This document shows positions 38,203 through 46,251 of a stretch of DNA of 60,243 bases, one piece after another. Positions within the stretch are counted from its first letter, which is position 1. The number at the start of each line of letters is the position of its first letter. The notes below the pieces were generated by a model. The model was given only the letters and a program-made list of their open reading frames with translations. It searched no databases and had not been told where the DNA came from. The position numbers and the translations under genes were made by a program. This DNA comes from Rhodocyclales bacterium (GTDB lineage: Bacteria > Pseudomonadota > Gammaproteobacteria > Burkholderiales > Rhodocyclaceae): assembly GCA_016235765.1 (NCBI GenBank), contig JACRIZ010000056.1:1-60243 (forward strand). Reading direction: 5' to 3'.

Positions 38203-39336
38203 ATGCGTGCCCTGATCTTCCTGCTGTCCCTGCTTGGCTCCGCGTTTGCCATCGCCCAGGCCATGCCCGCGCCCGCCGTCGCCGCCCGCGCCTGGCTGCT
38301 GATCGACCATTCCTCCGGCCAGTCGCTCGCCGAGCACGAGGCCGATGCGCGCATCGAGCCCGCCGCGCTGACCAAGCTGATGACGGCCTACCTCGCCTTC
38401 GCCGCGCTCAAGCAGGGCACGCTGAAGGCAGACCAGGTCGTGCCGGTTTCCGAGAAGGCCTGGAAAGCCCCCGGCGCGCGCATGTTCATCGAGCCGAAGC
38501 AGCCGGTGAGCGTCGACGAACTGCTGCGCGGCATGGTCGTCCAGTCCGGCAACGATGCCGGCATGGCGCTCGCCGAGGCCGTCGCCGGCGACGAGGCGGC
38601 CTTCGTCCAGCGCATGAACCTGGAAGCCCGCCGGCTCGGCCTCGCCGACACGCATTACACGAACGCCGCCGGCCTGCCCGATGCGCAGCACTACAGTACC
38701 GCGCGCGACCTGGCGCGCCTCGTCCAGGCGCTGATTCGCGACTTTCCGGAGTACTACCGGATCTACGCACAAAGGGAGTTCACCTACAACAAGATCACGC
38801 AGCCGAATCGCAACCGCCTGCTCTGGCTTGATCCGACCGTCGACGGCGTCGGGACGGCGCATGCCGAAAACGCCGGCTTCTGCCTGATCGCCTCCGGCAA
38901 GCGCGGCCCGCGCCGGCTGATCGCCATCGTGATCGGGGCGGATTCCGATGCCCTGCGCGCCCAGGAAGCGCAGCGCCTGCTCAACCACGGCTTCCAGAAC
39001 TTCGAGCCGGTGCGGCTCTATGGCAAGGCGCAGCCGATCTCGCAGCTCAGGGTGTTCAAGGGCGGCAGCGGCACGGTGCCGGCGGGCTTCCTCGACGACT
39101 TCATCCTCTCGCTGCCCAAGGGCATGATCGACAGGATGAAGGTCCAGCTCCACAGCCAGCAGCCGCTCTTGGCGCCGGTGCAGCAAGGCCAGCAGGTCGC
39201 CACCCTGAAGCTGTACCTCGGCACGGATGGCGAAATGAGGCCCTTCGGCGAGTACCCGGTCGTCGCCCTGGAGACCGTGCCGGTCGCCGGCATGTTCGGG
39301 CGCGCCTGGGACACCATCATGCTCTGGTTCCAGTGA
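38203..39336 (+). CDS. DacA/PBP5-like protein lacking catalytic residues (pseudo-DD-carboxypeptidase)
   Basis: A 377-residue homologue of D-alanyl-D-alanine carboxypeptidase PBP5/6: signal peptide (MRALIFLLSLLGSAFAIAQA), peptidase S11 domain, PBP5 C-terminal domain (VFKGGSGTVPAGFLDDFILS onward) and a C-terminal amphipathic anchor (MFGRAWDTIMLWFQ). Two of three active-site motifs are broken. SxxK reads Ala55-Leu-Thr-Lys58 in IEPAALTKLMTAY, so the acyl-enzyme serine is missing (codon GCG at 38365-38367). KTG reads Gly217-Thr-Ala219 in VDGVGTAHAENAGF. Ser115-Gly-Asn117 (VQSGNDAG) is kept. The frame is intact and the rest well conserved, so this is a retained pseudoenzyme rather than a decayed gene. 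It may bind PBPs or peptidoglycan in a regulatory or structural role. It lies in the usual dacA slot after rlpA. Confidence 0.88.
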   Translation: MRALIFLLSLLGSAFAIAQAMPAPAVAARAWLLIDHSSGQSLAEHEADARIEPAALTKLMTAYLAFAALKQGTLKADQVVPVSEKAWKAPGARMFIEPKQPVSVDELLRGMVVQSGNDAGMALAEAVAGDEAAFVQRMNLEARRLGLADTHYTNAAGLPDAQHYSTARDLARLVQALIRDFPEYYRIYAQREFTYNKITQPNRNRLLWLDPTVDGVGTAHAENAGFCLIASGKRGPRRLIAIVIGADSDALRAQEAQRLLNHGFQNFEPVRLYGKAQPISQLRVFKGGSGTVPAGFLDDFILSLPKGMIDRMKVQLHSQQPLLAPVQQGQQVATLKLYLGTDGEMRPFGEYPVVALETVPVAGMFGRAWDTIMLWFQ

Positions 39337-40187
39337 TGGTCTACCTGAACGGCGAGTTCCTGCCCCTCGATCAGGCCAAGGTGCCGGTCATGGACCGCGG
39401 CTTCCTGTTCGGCGACGGTGTCTATGAAGTCATCCCCGTCTATTCGCGGCGGCCTTTCCGCCTGGCGGAGCACCTGCGCCGCCTGCAGGGGAGCCTGGCG
39501 GGCATCCGCCTCGCCAACCCGCACAGCGATGAGGAATGGACCGCGCTGATCGGGCGCATCGTCGCCGAAGGTGAAACCGACGACCAGTCCGTCTACATCC
39601 AGGTCTCGCGCGGCCCGATGGCAGTGCGCAACCACGCCTTCCCGAAGACGGTTACGCCCACCGTCTTCGTCATGGGCGAGCCGCTGCACACGCCGCCCGA
39701 CAGCCAGCGTGAGCAAGGCATCGCCGCTGTCTCGGCGGCAGATTTTCGCTGGCTGCGCTGCGACCTCAAGGTCACCTCGCTGCTCGCCAACTGCCTGCTG
39801 CGCCAACTGGCCATCGACGCCGGCTGCATCGAGACACTGCTGTTCCGCGACGGCTACTTGAGCGAGGGCGCCGCCTCCAACATCTTCATGGTCAAGGACG
39901 GCCGGCTGCTGGCGCCGCCCAAGAACCACCTGATGCTGGCCGGCATCACCTACGACGTGGTGCTGGAGATCGCCGCCGCCCATGGCCTGGCGCACGAGGT
40001 ACGCGACATCCGCGAGGAGGAAGTACGCGCGGCCGACGAACTCTGGATGACGTCCTCGACCAAGGAGGTGCTGCCCATCGTCACGCTCGACGGCAAACCA
40101 GTCGGCAGCGGCAGGCCCGGCCCGGTGTTCGCGCGCATGTACGGCTGGTACCAGGACTTCAAGCGGGACGTCATGCGTCATGGCTGA
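39333..40187 (+). CDS. D-amino-acid aminotransferase-like protein (PLP fold type IV)
   Basis: A 284-residue class IV aminotransferase, probably D-alanine aminotransferase, interconverting D-amino acids and 2-oxo acids. VYLNGEFLPLDQAKVPVMDR then FLFGDGVYEVIPVY is the N-terminal signature. The PLP lysine is in RWLRCDLKVTSLLANCLLRQ, and SEGAASNIFMVKDGRLLAPP binds the cofactor phosphate. LAGITYDVVLEIA follows. ATG 39333 overlaps the dacA-like stop (ATGA). Branched-chain aminotransferase or ADC lyase are less likely given the DLK context. It may feed D-amino acids to the cell wall genes nearby. Confidence 0.85.
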   Translation: MMVYLNGEFLPLDQAKVPVMDRGFLFGDGVYEVIPVYSRRPFRLAEHLRRLQGSLAGIRLANPHSDEEWTALIGRIVAEGETDDQSVYIQVSRGPMAVRNHAFPKTVTPTVFVMGEPLHTPPDSQREQGIAAVSAADFRWLRCDLKVTSLLANCLLRQLAIDAGCIETLLFRDGYLSEGAASNIFMVKDGRLLAPPKNHLMLAGITYDVVLEIAAAHGLAHEVRDIREEEVRAADELWMTSSTKEVLPIVTLDGKPVGSGRPGPVFARMYGWYQDFKRDVMRHG

Positions 40188-40440
40188 CACGCTGATCGAG
40201 TTCCCCTGCGACTTCCCGATCAAGGTGATGGGAAAGGCCACGGACGGCTTCGCCCAGGCGGTCGCCGACGTGGTGCTGAAGCACGCGCCCGACTTCGACG
40301 CGGCGACGATGGAAATGCGGCCCTCCAAGGCCGGCAACTACCTCTCGCTCACCTGCACCATCCGCGCCACTTCGCAGGCGCAACTCGACGCGCTGTATCG
40401 GGAACTCTCGGGCCACCCGATGGTGAAAGTGGTGCTGTGA
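40180..40440 (+). CDS. ybeD: DUF493 family protein YbeD
   Basis: An 86-residue ACT-like protein: [40 protein letters not shown] and a short helix at the end match DUF493/YbeD. It is commonly encoded between dacA and lipB in proteobacteria, as here. Function is unresolved; a regulatory ligand-binding role is suspected for the ACT-like fold. It overlaps the aminotransferase by eight bases and lipB by four. Confidence 0.92.
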   Translation: MADTLIEFPCDFPIKVMGKATDGFAQAVADVVLKHAPDFDAATMEMRPSKAGNYLSLTCTIRATSQAQLDALYRELSGHPMVKVVL

Positions 40441-41033
40441 TCATCCGGCATCTCCCCACGGCTGACTATTTGCGCACCTGGCGCGACATGCAGGCCTTCA
40501 CCGCCGCGCGCGGCGAGGAGACCGAAGACGAGATCTGGTTGTGCGAGCATCCGCCGGTCTTCACGCAAGGCCTGGCCGGCAAGCCGGAGCACCTCTTGCG
40601 CGACATCGGCATCCCGGTGGTCAAGATCGACCGCGGCGGCCAGATCACCTACCACGGACCCGGCCAACTGGTCGCCTACCTGCTGCTCGACCTCAAGCGC
40701 CGCAACCTCGGCGTCAAGGGCCTCGTGCATCGCATCGAGCAGACGCTGATCGACCTGCTCGCCGAGTACAGCATCACCGCCGCCCGCCGGCCCGGCGCAC
40801 CGGGCGTGTATGTCGGCGACGCCAAAATCGCCGCGCTCGGCCTCAAGATCAAGAACGGCTGCTGCTACCACGGCCTGTCGCTCAACGTGGCGATGGACCT
40901 CGCGCCGTTCTCGGCCATCAACCCCTGCGGCTACGAGGGCTTGGCGGTGACGCAGTTGTCGGAACTGTGCGCCGAGAACAGCGTCGACCGGGTTGGCGAT
41001 AGACTGGTCGCCCAACTGGAAAGACAGCTATGA
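40437..41033 (+). CDS. lipB: Octanoyl-[acyl-carrier-protein]:protein N-octanoyltransferase
   Basis: A 198-residue enzyme that moves octanoyl groups from ACP to lipoyl domains, the first step of lipoate assembly. [20 protein letters not shown] is the family signature. The catalytic pair is visible as Lys in [16 protein letters not shown] and Cys in [14 protein letters not shown]. The GTG/ATG choice: the frame opens GTGATCATCC at the ybeD stop, with the start at 40437 overlapping. It is coupled to lipA by an ATGA overlap. Confidence 0.95.
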   Translation: MIIRHLPTADYLRTWRDMQAFTAARGEETEDEIWLCEHPPVFTQGLAGKPEHLLRDIGIPVVKIDRGGQITYHGPGQLVAYLLLDLKRRNLGVKGLVHRIEQTLIDLLAEYSITAARRPGAPGVYVGDAKIAALGLKIKNGCCYHGLSLNVAMDLAPFSAINPCGYEGLAVTQLSELCAENSVDRVGDRLVAQLERQL

Positions 41034-41962
41034 GCGAGAAGCAGAAGGGCGAGGCCAAGACCTCGCGCATCCCGATCAAAATCGTGCCGACCGAGCGACT
41101 CAAGAAGCCGGACTGGATCCGCGTCAAGGCCGGCAACTCGGCCGCGCGCTTCGGCGAGATCAAACAGATCCTGCGCGAACACCACCTGCACACGGTCTGC
41201 GAGGAAGCGACCTGCCCGAACATCGGCGAGTGCTTCGGCAAGGGCACGGCCACCTTCATGATCCTCGGCGACCTGTGCACGCGCCGCTGCCCCTTCTGCG
41301 ACGTCGGCCACGGCAAGCCGCTGCCGCCCGACCCGAACGAACCGCAGCAACTCGCCGAGACCATCGCGGCGATGAAGCTCAAGTACGTGGTGATCACCAG
41401 CGTCGACCGCGACGACCTGAAGGATGGTGGAGCAGGGCATTTCGCCGCCTGCATCGCCAAGATCCGCGAGCTGTCGCCCGCGACCAGGATCGAAGTGCTG
41501 GTGCCCGATTTCCGCGGCCGCCTGGAAGTCGCCCTCGAAGCCTTCGAGGGCCATTTGCCCGACGTGATGAACCACAACCTGGAGACCGTGCCCCGCCTCT
41601 ACAAGCAGGCCCGGCCCGGCGCTGACTACGCGCACTCGCTGAAGCTGCTCAAGGACTTCAAGGCCCGCCACCCCGAGGTGCCCACCAAGTCCGGCCTGAT
41701 GGTCGGCCTAGGCGAGACCGACGAGGAAATCCTGCAGACCCTGCGCGACCTGCGCGCCCACGACGTCGAAATGCTCACCATCGGCCAGTACCTCGCCCCC
41801 TCCGGCCACCACCTGCCGGTGCTGCGCTACGTGCACCCCGACATCTTCGCGATGTATACCCTGGCCGCCGAAGGCTTGGGATTCACCAACGCCGCCTGCG
41901 CGCCGCTGGTGCGCTCAAGCTACCACGCCGACCAGCAAGCGCACGGCGCCGGCGTCGATTAG
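41030..41962 (+). CDS. lipA: Lipoyl synthase
   Basis: A 310-residue radical-SAM enzyme inserting two sulfurs into protein-bound octanoate. The radical SAM CxxxCxxC is in [16 protein letters not shown]. The auxiliary cluster CxxxxCxxxxxC is in [16 protein letters not shown]. The third cluster ligand motif RSSYHAD is at the C-terminus. [18 protein letters not shown] and [13 protein letters not shown] are conserved. It ends the shape and lipoate run; 12 bp later the convergent accessory cassette ends. Confidence 0.97.
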   Translation: MSEKQKGEAKTSRIPIKIVPTERLKKPDWIRVKAGNSAARFGEIKQILREHHLHTVCEEATCPNIGECFGKGTATFMILGDLCTRRCPFCDVGHGKPLPPDPNEPQQLAETIAAMKLKYVVITSVDRDDLKDGGAGHFAACIAKIRELSPATRIEVLVPDFRGRLEVALEAFEGHLPDVMNHNLETVPRLYKQARPGADYAHSLKLLKDFKARHPEVPTKSGLMVGLGETDEEILQTLRDLRAHDVEMLTIGQYLAPSGHHLPVLRYVHPDIFAMYTLAAEGLGFTNAACAPLVRSSYHADQQAHGAGVD

Positions 41963-41974
41963 CCGACCGAGAGC

Positions 41975-43435
41975 TCAGCCGTCGGGAAGCGAAAATATCT
42001 GAAACCAGGTATCTGCCCAAGACACTTCCTGATTCACGAAGCGCTCGAGTTCCGAGCCGGTCGGCAGCAGCTTCGGATGCCAAGGGCTTTTTTCCCATGA
42101 CGTAGCGGCTCGCGACAGGTCGCTTCGCGGAACCGCGTAATGCATGACGTCAATGGCAAGCCTTGCGTCGGCCTTGTGGAAGCTGCTGGCCACTACTGCG
42201 TCGGGAAGGGAGGCGGAGCCCACGTTGGCCTGTCTTGCTGCGAGAGCCAACAGCGGCTGCGACCACGCGTCTATGACATGACCGACCGTATAGCAGAGCT
42301 GGACTCCCGAGGACTCGTTGGCCTTCTCCAGTCCGGCGTAGTGCTTCGTCCTTGTACACCCTGAGAACGGGGGGAATCCCTTCCGGTCGATTACCGCCTG
42401 GATGCGAAGAGACAGCACCTCACGAAGTTCATTGTTCTCAATCCGGCCAAGTGCCACCAATCTGTCACGCCCACGAGGCGATGGCGCATCAAGGTAGGCA
42501 AGCCCGTGCCAATTCCCACCGGGTAGCGAAACCGTCTGGCCTGCCACGCGAATTTGGTCGGAGAAGTCCTTTCCAGAATAGACATCACCGGCGTCTTCCG
42601 GATTGTCTGGCGACGCGCCGGCCCGGGAAACAGTATCGTTGACGACAAATCGACCGGACTGGTGGACACCTTGGAATGACGCAGGTGCTACACCGGTAAT
42701 CCGCTCAATCGCGCTGATCGCCTTGTCGTACTCTGGACTGTCGGTCTTGTATGCGTAAAAGTAGCCTGATTGCCTTGTGCATTCGGAACACGGCGACGAT
42801 TCATATGTTCTAGCCTCTACCGAGACGCCTGTTGGCAGGCCTGAAATGTCCTGTCCATGGTAGCCCGCGAGGATCACTTTCTTAAGCCGTGTCCTCGGGC
42901 TAACGTCAAGCTTCCAAATGACCGGCTCATACGACATCAGGACCAACGCAACAGGGATCCCGGTACGAGCGACGCCAACACTTACGACGCCCGTGGATCG
43001 CTGGCCCGCAAAGCGAGCATGGCAATCCTGCATTGCGCGTGGATCGCTCCTGTCGCCTTGGCACTTTGCCCACCACGGAGTGTCCTTCTGACCATCTGGG
43101 AGTACCCCCTTGTAGACGCCGACGACGTGAACCTCAGTGCCGGCTGGCAACGCAGCGGAGCCCTGCGCTGCGCTGACGTTGAATGCCGGATTGTGCCCAT
43201 TGATTACCGCCAGGCTCGACGGCATTGCCGGACCGGCGGGGATTGTGGTCTGAAACGCCCGGTGAGTGGCTGCTTGTGTCGGTGGCGGCGGGCTATAGCT
43301 TGCCAAGGGCGTCGGCCCCGTGCCCCTTCGGGTCCATGGATTGGTTAGAGCGGCAATCCCAGTAAGCAGAACGGTCAGAGAAATCAGCCAACGCCACGCG
43401 CCGGATCTTGCCCAAAGTGGCTGGTGACCTGACAT
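41975..43435 (-). CDS. Exported/membrane-anchored protein of unknown family (cassette gene 3)
   Basis: A 486-residue protein. An N-terminal hydrophobic segment (WRWLISLTVLLTGIAALT) acts as a signal anchor, then a Pro/Thr-rich linker (SYSPPPPTQAATH). The large extracytoplasmic part includes GTEVHVVGVYKGVLPDGQKD, VGVARTGIPVALVLMSYEPV then IWKLDVSP, and KKVILAGYHGQDISGLPTGV. Cysteines occur in pairs (SPCSECTRQ, CQGDRSDPRAMQDC), suggesting disulfides. I recognise a domain that recurs in secreted proteobacterial proteins but cannot name the family or function. It starts three bases after the AAA+ gene stop, so it is its operon partner. Base composition is less GC-rich than the neighbours. Confidence 0.7.
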   Translation of the reverse strand: MSGHQPLWARSGAWRWLISLTVLLTGIAALTNPWTRRGTGPTPLASYSPPPPTQAATHRAFQTTIPAGPAMPSSLAVINGHNPAFNVSAAQGSAALPAGTEVHVVGVYKGVLPDGQKDTPWWAKCQGDRSDPRAMQDCHARFAGQRSTGVVSVGVARTGIPVALVLMSYEPVIWKLDVSPRTRLKKVILAGYHGQDISGLPTGVSVEARTYESSPCSECTRQSGYFYAYKTDSPEYDKAISAIERITGVAPASFQGVHQSGRFVVNDTVSRAGASPDNPEDAGDVYSGKDFSDQIRVAGQTVSLPGGNWHGLAYLDAPSPRGRDRLVALGRIENNELREVLSLRIQAVIDRKGFPPFSGCTRTKHYAGLEKANESSGVQLCYTVGHVIDAWSQPLLALAARQANVGSASLPDAVVASSFHKADARLAIDVMHYAVPRSDLSRAATSWEKSPWHPKLLPTGSELERFVNQEVSWADTWFQIFSLPDG

Positions 43436-43438
43436 TGG

Positions 43439-44689
43439 CTACTTGCTGCTTCCCGTCGCTGGAGTAGAGCCACGGGCAACGACTCGCTGGTCATCCTCCT
43501 GTACCAAGCTGATCCTGGCATATCCGCGCTTCTTGGCGTCGATCAGGGAGTCGGCCAACTGCTCCTCAATCGATCGCACCAAGTCCCTGGACGATGCAGC
43601 AGTGCCCATCTTACGGTGCCTAGCCATCAGCGCGAGAATGATCTTCGGATCAATTCCCTGGTCGGCGACTTGGAGTCCATAGCCGTGAATCATGTCTTCG
43701 ATCTCCAGTGCTGTAACCCGTGCAACATCAAGGCCAGCCAGATTCCGAAACACGAAGATCCGGTCGATGCGATTCAACACTTCCGGAGCAAACTTTGCTT
43801 CCTTGAGGGCGTTTATTGCACTGGATCTCATGGCATCGGGATCCGTGGCGTGCTGCACGGACAGTTCTGCCAGTCTTTCGGTTGCCGCATTCGTGGTCAA
43901 TACGAAGATCGCCGCCGTGGTCGAGATGGCTTGGCCATCCGACCTCTCGGTAATGAAGCCGTCATTCCAGGCGGTAAGGAAGGCCTTGAGGATATCTGGA
44001 TGGGCTTTTTCGATTTCGTCTAGCAGCACCACCGAAGCCGGGGTATCCCGCAAGCCCCCGGTAAGCTTGCCGTAAGTGTCTGAACCGACATAGCCCTTGG
44101 TCATCCCCAGCAGTTGCGAAAGCGAGTGGCTCCCGGAAGCAAACTGTGTCATATCGAAATGAAGCAACTGTCGCTCCAACTCACGAGCCAGTACCTTCGC
44201 CAAATGCGTCTTGCCCGTACCGGGGGGCCCGGCAAGCAGGAAGACGCCAACGGGCTTTCCGCGGCGTGCCAATGCCAGTCGTCGTCGAATCTGCGCCGCA
44301 ATGTCATCGCAAACGCCGTCCTGTCCGATCACTCGCTGTTTGAGGGCGGAGGCGAGGCTCTCAGCATCGACAAAGGTTGCGGCATCCTCAATTGCTGGCA
44401 AGCCATCCTCTATCGTGTTCTTCTTGGTCAATCTATCCAGAATGTCCATAAGCATTGGTCGCCGCAGAAGTGATGGAAGTCGGTCATGCAAGTGCAGCCA
44501 GGCTAGCGCCACGAGAATCCAGCCGATTGTCGCAGCCGCGACGATGTACCAGAACGAAGAACGCAGCAAATCGATTGCCTTCGCTACCGCTGACTGGCTT
44601 GGCCAGATGTCTTGTACGAAACGATACAGGGAAATGAGTAAGACTATGGACAACAGCAGCGGCAAGTGGCGATTCAGGAAGCTAGTCAT
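43439..44689 (-). CDS. Membrane-anchored AAA+ ATPase, ClpB D2-like (cassette gene 2)
   Basis: A 416-residue protein with two N-terminal membrane helices (LPLLLSIVLLISLYRFV about 9-25; FWYIVAAATIGWILVALAWL about 46-65) and one cytoplasmic AAA+ module of the ClpA/B type. VIGQDGVCDDIAAQIRRRLA precedes Walker A GPPGTGKT (154-161). The pore loop GYVG (199-202) matches that of ClpB D2. Walker B is VVLLDEIEKAHPD (Asp224-Glu225), sensor 1 LTTNA, arginine finger APEVLNRID (Arg307), and there is a sensor-2-like SSRDLVRSIEEQLAD. All ATPase residues plus the aromatic pore loop are present, so it should thread polypeptides. It lacks the ClpB N-domain, the first AAA ring, the coiled-coil middle domain and an obvious ClpP-docking loop. 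Confidence 0.85.
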   Translation of the reverse strand: MTSFLNRHLPLLLSIVLLISLYRFVQDIWPSQSAVAKAIDLLRSSFWYIVAAATIGWILVALAWLHLHDRLPSLLRRPMLMDILDRLTKKNTIEDGLPAIEDAATFVDAESLASALKQRVIGQDGVCDDIAAQIRRRLALARRGKPVGVFLLAGPPGTGKTHLAKVLARELERQLLHFDMTQFASGSHSLSQLLGMTKGYVGSDTYGKLTGGLRDTPASVVLLDEIEKAHPDILKAFLTAWNDGFITERSDGQAISTTAAIFVLTTNAATERLAELSVQHATDPDAMRSSAINALKEAKFAPEVLNRIDRIFVFRNLAGLDVARVTALEIEDMIHGYGLQVADQGIDPKIILALMARHRKMGTAASSRDLVRSIEEQLADSLIDAKKRGYARISLVQEDDQRVVARGSTPATGSSK

Positions 44690-44702
44690 GACTGCAATCG
44701 CG

Positions 44703-45419
44703 TTAGTACACCGGCAGGTTGAGTACCTGGCCCGGCTTCAGCACCGGTAGCGATATCGGCTGCGTTCCATTCTGAATGCCAAGCGTTATTCCACCACCGC
44801 CGTCCCGAGCCCCCTGTATCTTGATCACACGTGAGCCATCGACGGGTATTGGAACAGTCGTCGGCTGACTCAACAGAGACACCTCGATCTCGTATCCCGC
44901 CGACGACACACGCACAATATCGCCGTCCTGAGCCGCAAAATCCCACAGGGTCAATTCGGCGAGGATGGTCTCGCGTACCTCCGGTTGATCAGGTGGCGAA
45001 GGCTTGGTGACCTCCAGCCGCCGGGTAAGTGCTTGCCGTGCGGCAGGATCGAGGCGCATCGAATCCATGGCGCGTTCCATGTCCCCGCCAGCCACCTGCG
45101 CAATCGATATTCCCTTGAGCTTGGTGAACTCGGTCAGCAGTTCCGACTTCTGCTTCTCAGTGACGTGATCGACTGGCAGCGGATCAAGCCACGCCGTCAA
45201 GCCGTAGCCAGCACCAACCACCAGTGCGGCGCCAAACAGAATCGCCTTCCACGCTGATGTCGACTTGCGCGCTGCCAGTTTTGGTCTCGTGATCGATGCA
45301 TCCTGCTGCGGCTCAGGTTCCAGATGTCGCATGAAGTGTCGTCCCTTGATCGTTTCCGGAGCTATAGGCCTCGCACGCGCATTCAGCACCTTAGAAATCA
45401 GTCCTGACGCAATACCCAC
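44703..45419 (-). CDS. Single-pass membrane protein with beta-rich periplasmic domain (cassette gene 1)
   Basis: A 238-residue protein: a charged cytoplasmic segment (about 1-55), one transmembrane helix (AWKAILFGAALVVGAGYGLT), then an extracytoplasmic part with a helical stretch and a C-terminal beta-rich domain (LTLWDFAAQDGDIVRVSSAG then IKIQGARDGGGGITLGIQNG and ISLPVLKPGQVLNLPVY). The family was not recognised. The start may be GTG 45419 or ATG 45332 (residue 30); the latter has GGGA upstream and leaves room for a leader after the TAAAAT hexamer found just upstream. It heads a minus-strand operon with the AAA+ gene (13-bp gap) and the exported-protein gene. Confidence 0.7.
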   Translation of the reverse strand: MGIASGLISKVLNARARPIAPETIKGRHFMRHLEPEPQQDASITRPKLAARKSTSAWKAILFGAALVVGAGYGLTAWLDPLPVDHVTEKQKSELLTEFTKLKGISIAQVAGGDMERAMDSMRLDPAARQALTRRLEVTKPSPPDQPEVRETILAELTLWDFAAQDGDIVRVSSAGYEIEVSLLSQPTTVPIPVDGSRVIKIQGARDGGGGITLGIQNGTQPISLPVLKPGQVLNLPVY

Positions 45420-45473
45420 AACTCTGTACGCGTCATTTTACACTGGCATATACAGCCAGGATCATGGTCACGA

Positions 45474-45500
45474 CTGACAATGGGATTCCCCAATTGTCAG
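45474..45500. repeat. Inverted repeat at the border of the accessory cassette
   Basis: CTGACAAT-GGG (45474-45484) and CCC-A-ATTGTCAG (45488-45500) pair as eight plus three base pairs with one bulged A and a four-base loop. A second small dyad CTGGC-N7-GCCAG lies at 45443-45459. Both are in the 144-bp gap between the start of the cassette and the DUF4197 gene. No T-run follows, so it does not look like a terminator. An operator for the cassette, or a scar of its insertion, is possible. Confidence 0.5.
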
Positions 45501-45563
45501 GAAGATCAGCCGTCGCGGTACGCCTAGTAGAATCCCGCCATCCCCCCGCACCGGAGTTCCCCC

Positions 45564-46244
45564 ATGCGCAAGCTTTTCATCCTCGCCGCCCTGCTGCTGT
45601 CGGGCGCGGCCCACGCGCTGTCCCTCGACCAACTGACCAACAAGGACACCGTCGGCGGCCTAAAGGAGGCGCTGACGCAGGGTGCCGGCAAGGCGGTGGA
45701 TGTGCTCGGCAGGACCGACGGCTTCCTCGGTAACCCGAAGGTGAGGATTCCGCTGCCCGGCAAGCTGGAGAAGGCCGCCGAGACCCTGCGCAGCTTCGGT
45801 ATGGGCAAGTACGTCGACGAGCTGGAGATGACCATGAACCGCGCCGCCGAGGCCGCCGTGCCGGAGGCGAGGAAGCTGCTGGTCGACTCGATCAAAAGAA
45901 TGTCGGTCGAGGACGCCAAGGGCATCCTGACCGGCGGCGACGATTCCGCCACCGAATACTTCCGCCGCACCACCTCGGCGCCGCTGGGCGAGAGATTCAA
46001 GCCCATCGTGCAGAAGGCGATGGCGAAGGTGAAGCTGACCCAGAAGTACGACAAGTTCGCCGGCAAGGCTGCCCGCTTCGGCCTGATCGACGAAGAGAAC
46101 GCCCACCTCGACCAGTACGTCACCGCGAAGGCGCTCGACGGGCTTTACCTGATGATCGCCGAAGAGGAGAAGGCCATCCGCGCCAATCCGGTCGACGCGG
46201 TCGGCAAGCTGGCCAAGAAAGTCTTCGGCGCGCTCGGCCAGTAG
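45564..46244 (+). CDS. DUF4197 exported protein
   Basis: A 226-residue protein with a signal peptide (RKLFILAALLLSGAAHA) and a helical body: LSLDQLTNKDTVGGLKEALT, NPKVRIPLPGKLEKAAETLR, DAKGILTGGDDSATEYFRRT and LTQKYDKFAGKAARFGLIDE. This pattern matches DUF4197, a periplasmic family of unknown function. The GGDDSATEYFR stretch is its most conserved part. The helicase gene follows seven bases downstream, possibly cotranscribed. Confidence 0.88.
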   Translation: MRKLFILAALLLSGAAHALSLDQLTNKDTVGGLKEALTQGAGKAVDVLGRTDGFLGNPKVRIPLPGKLEKAAETLRSFGMGKYVDELEMTMNRAAEAAVPEARKLLVDSIKRMSVEDAKGILTGGDDSATEYFRRTTSAPLGERFKPIVQKAMAKVKLTQKYDKFAGKAARFGLIDEENAHLDQYVTAKALDGLYLMIAEEEKAIRANPVDAVGKLAKKVFGALGQ

Positions 46245-46251
46245 GGCATCG

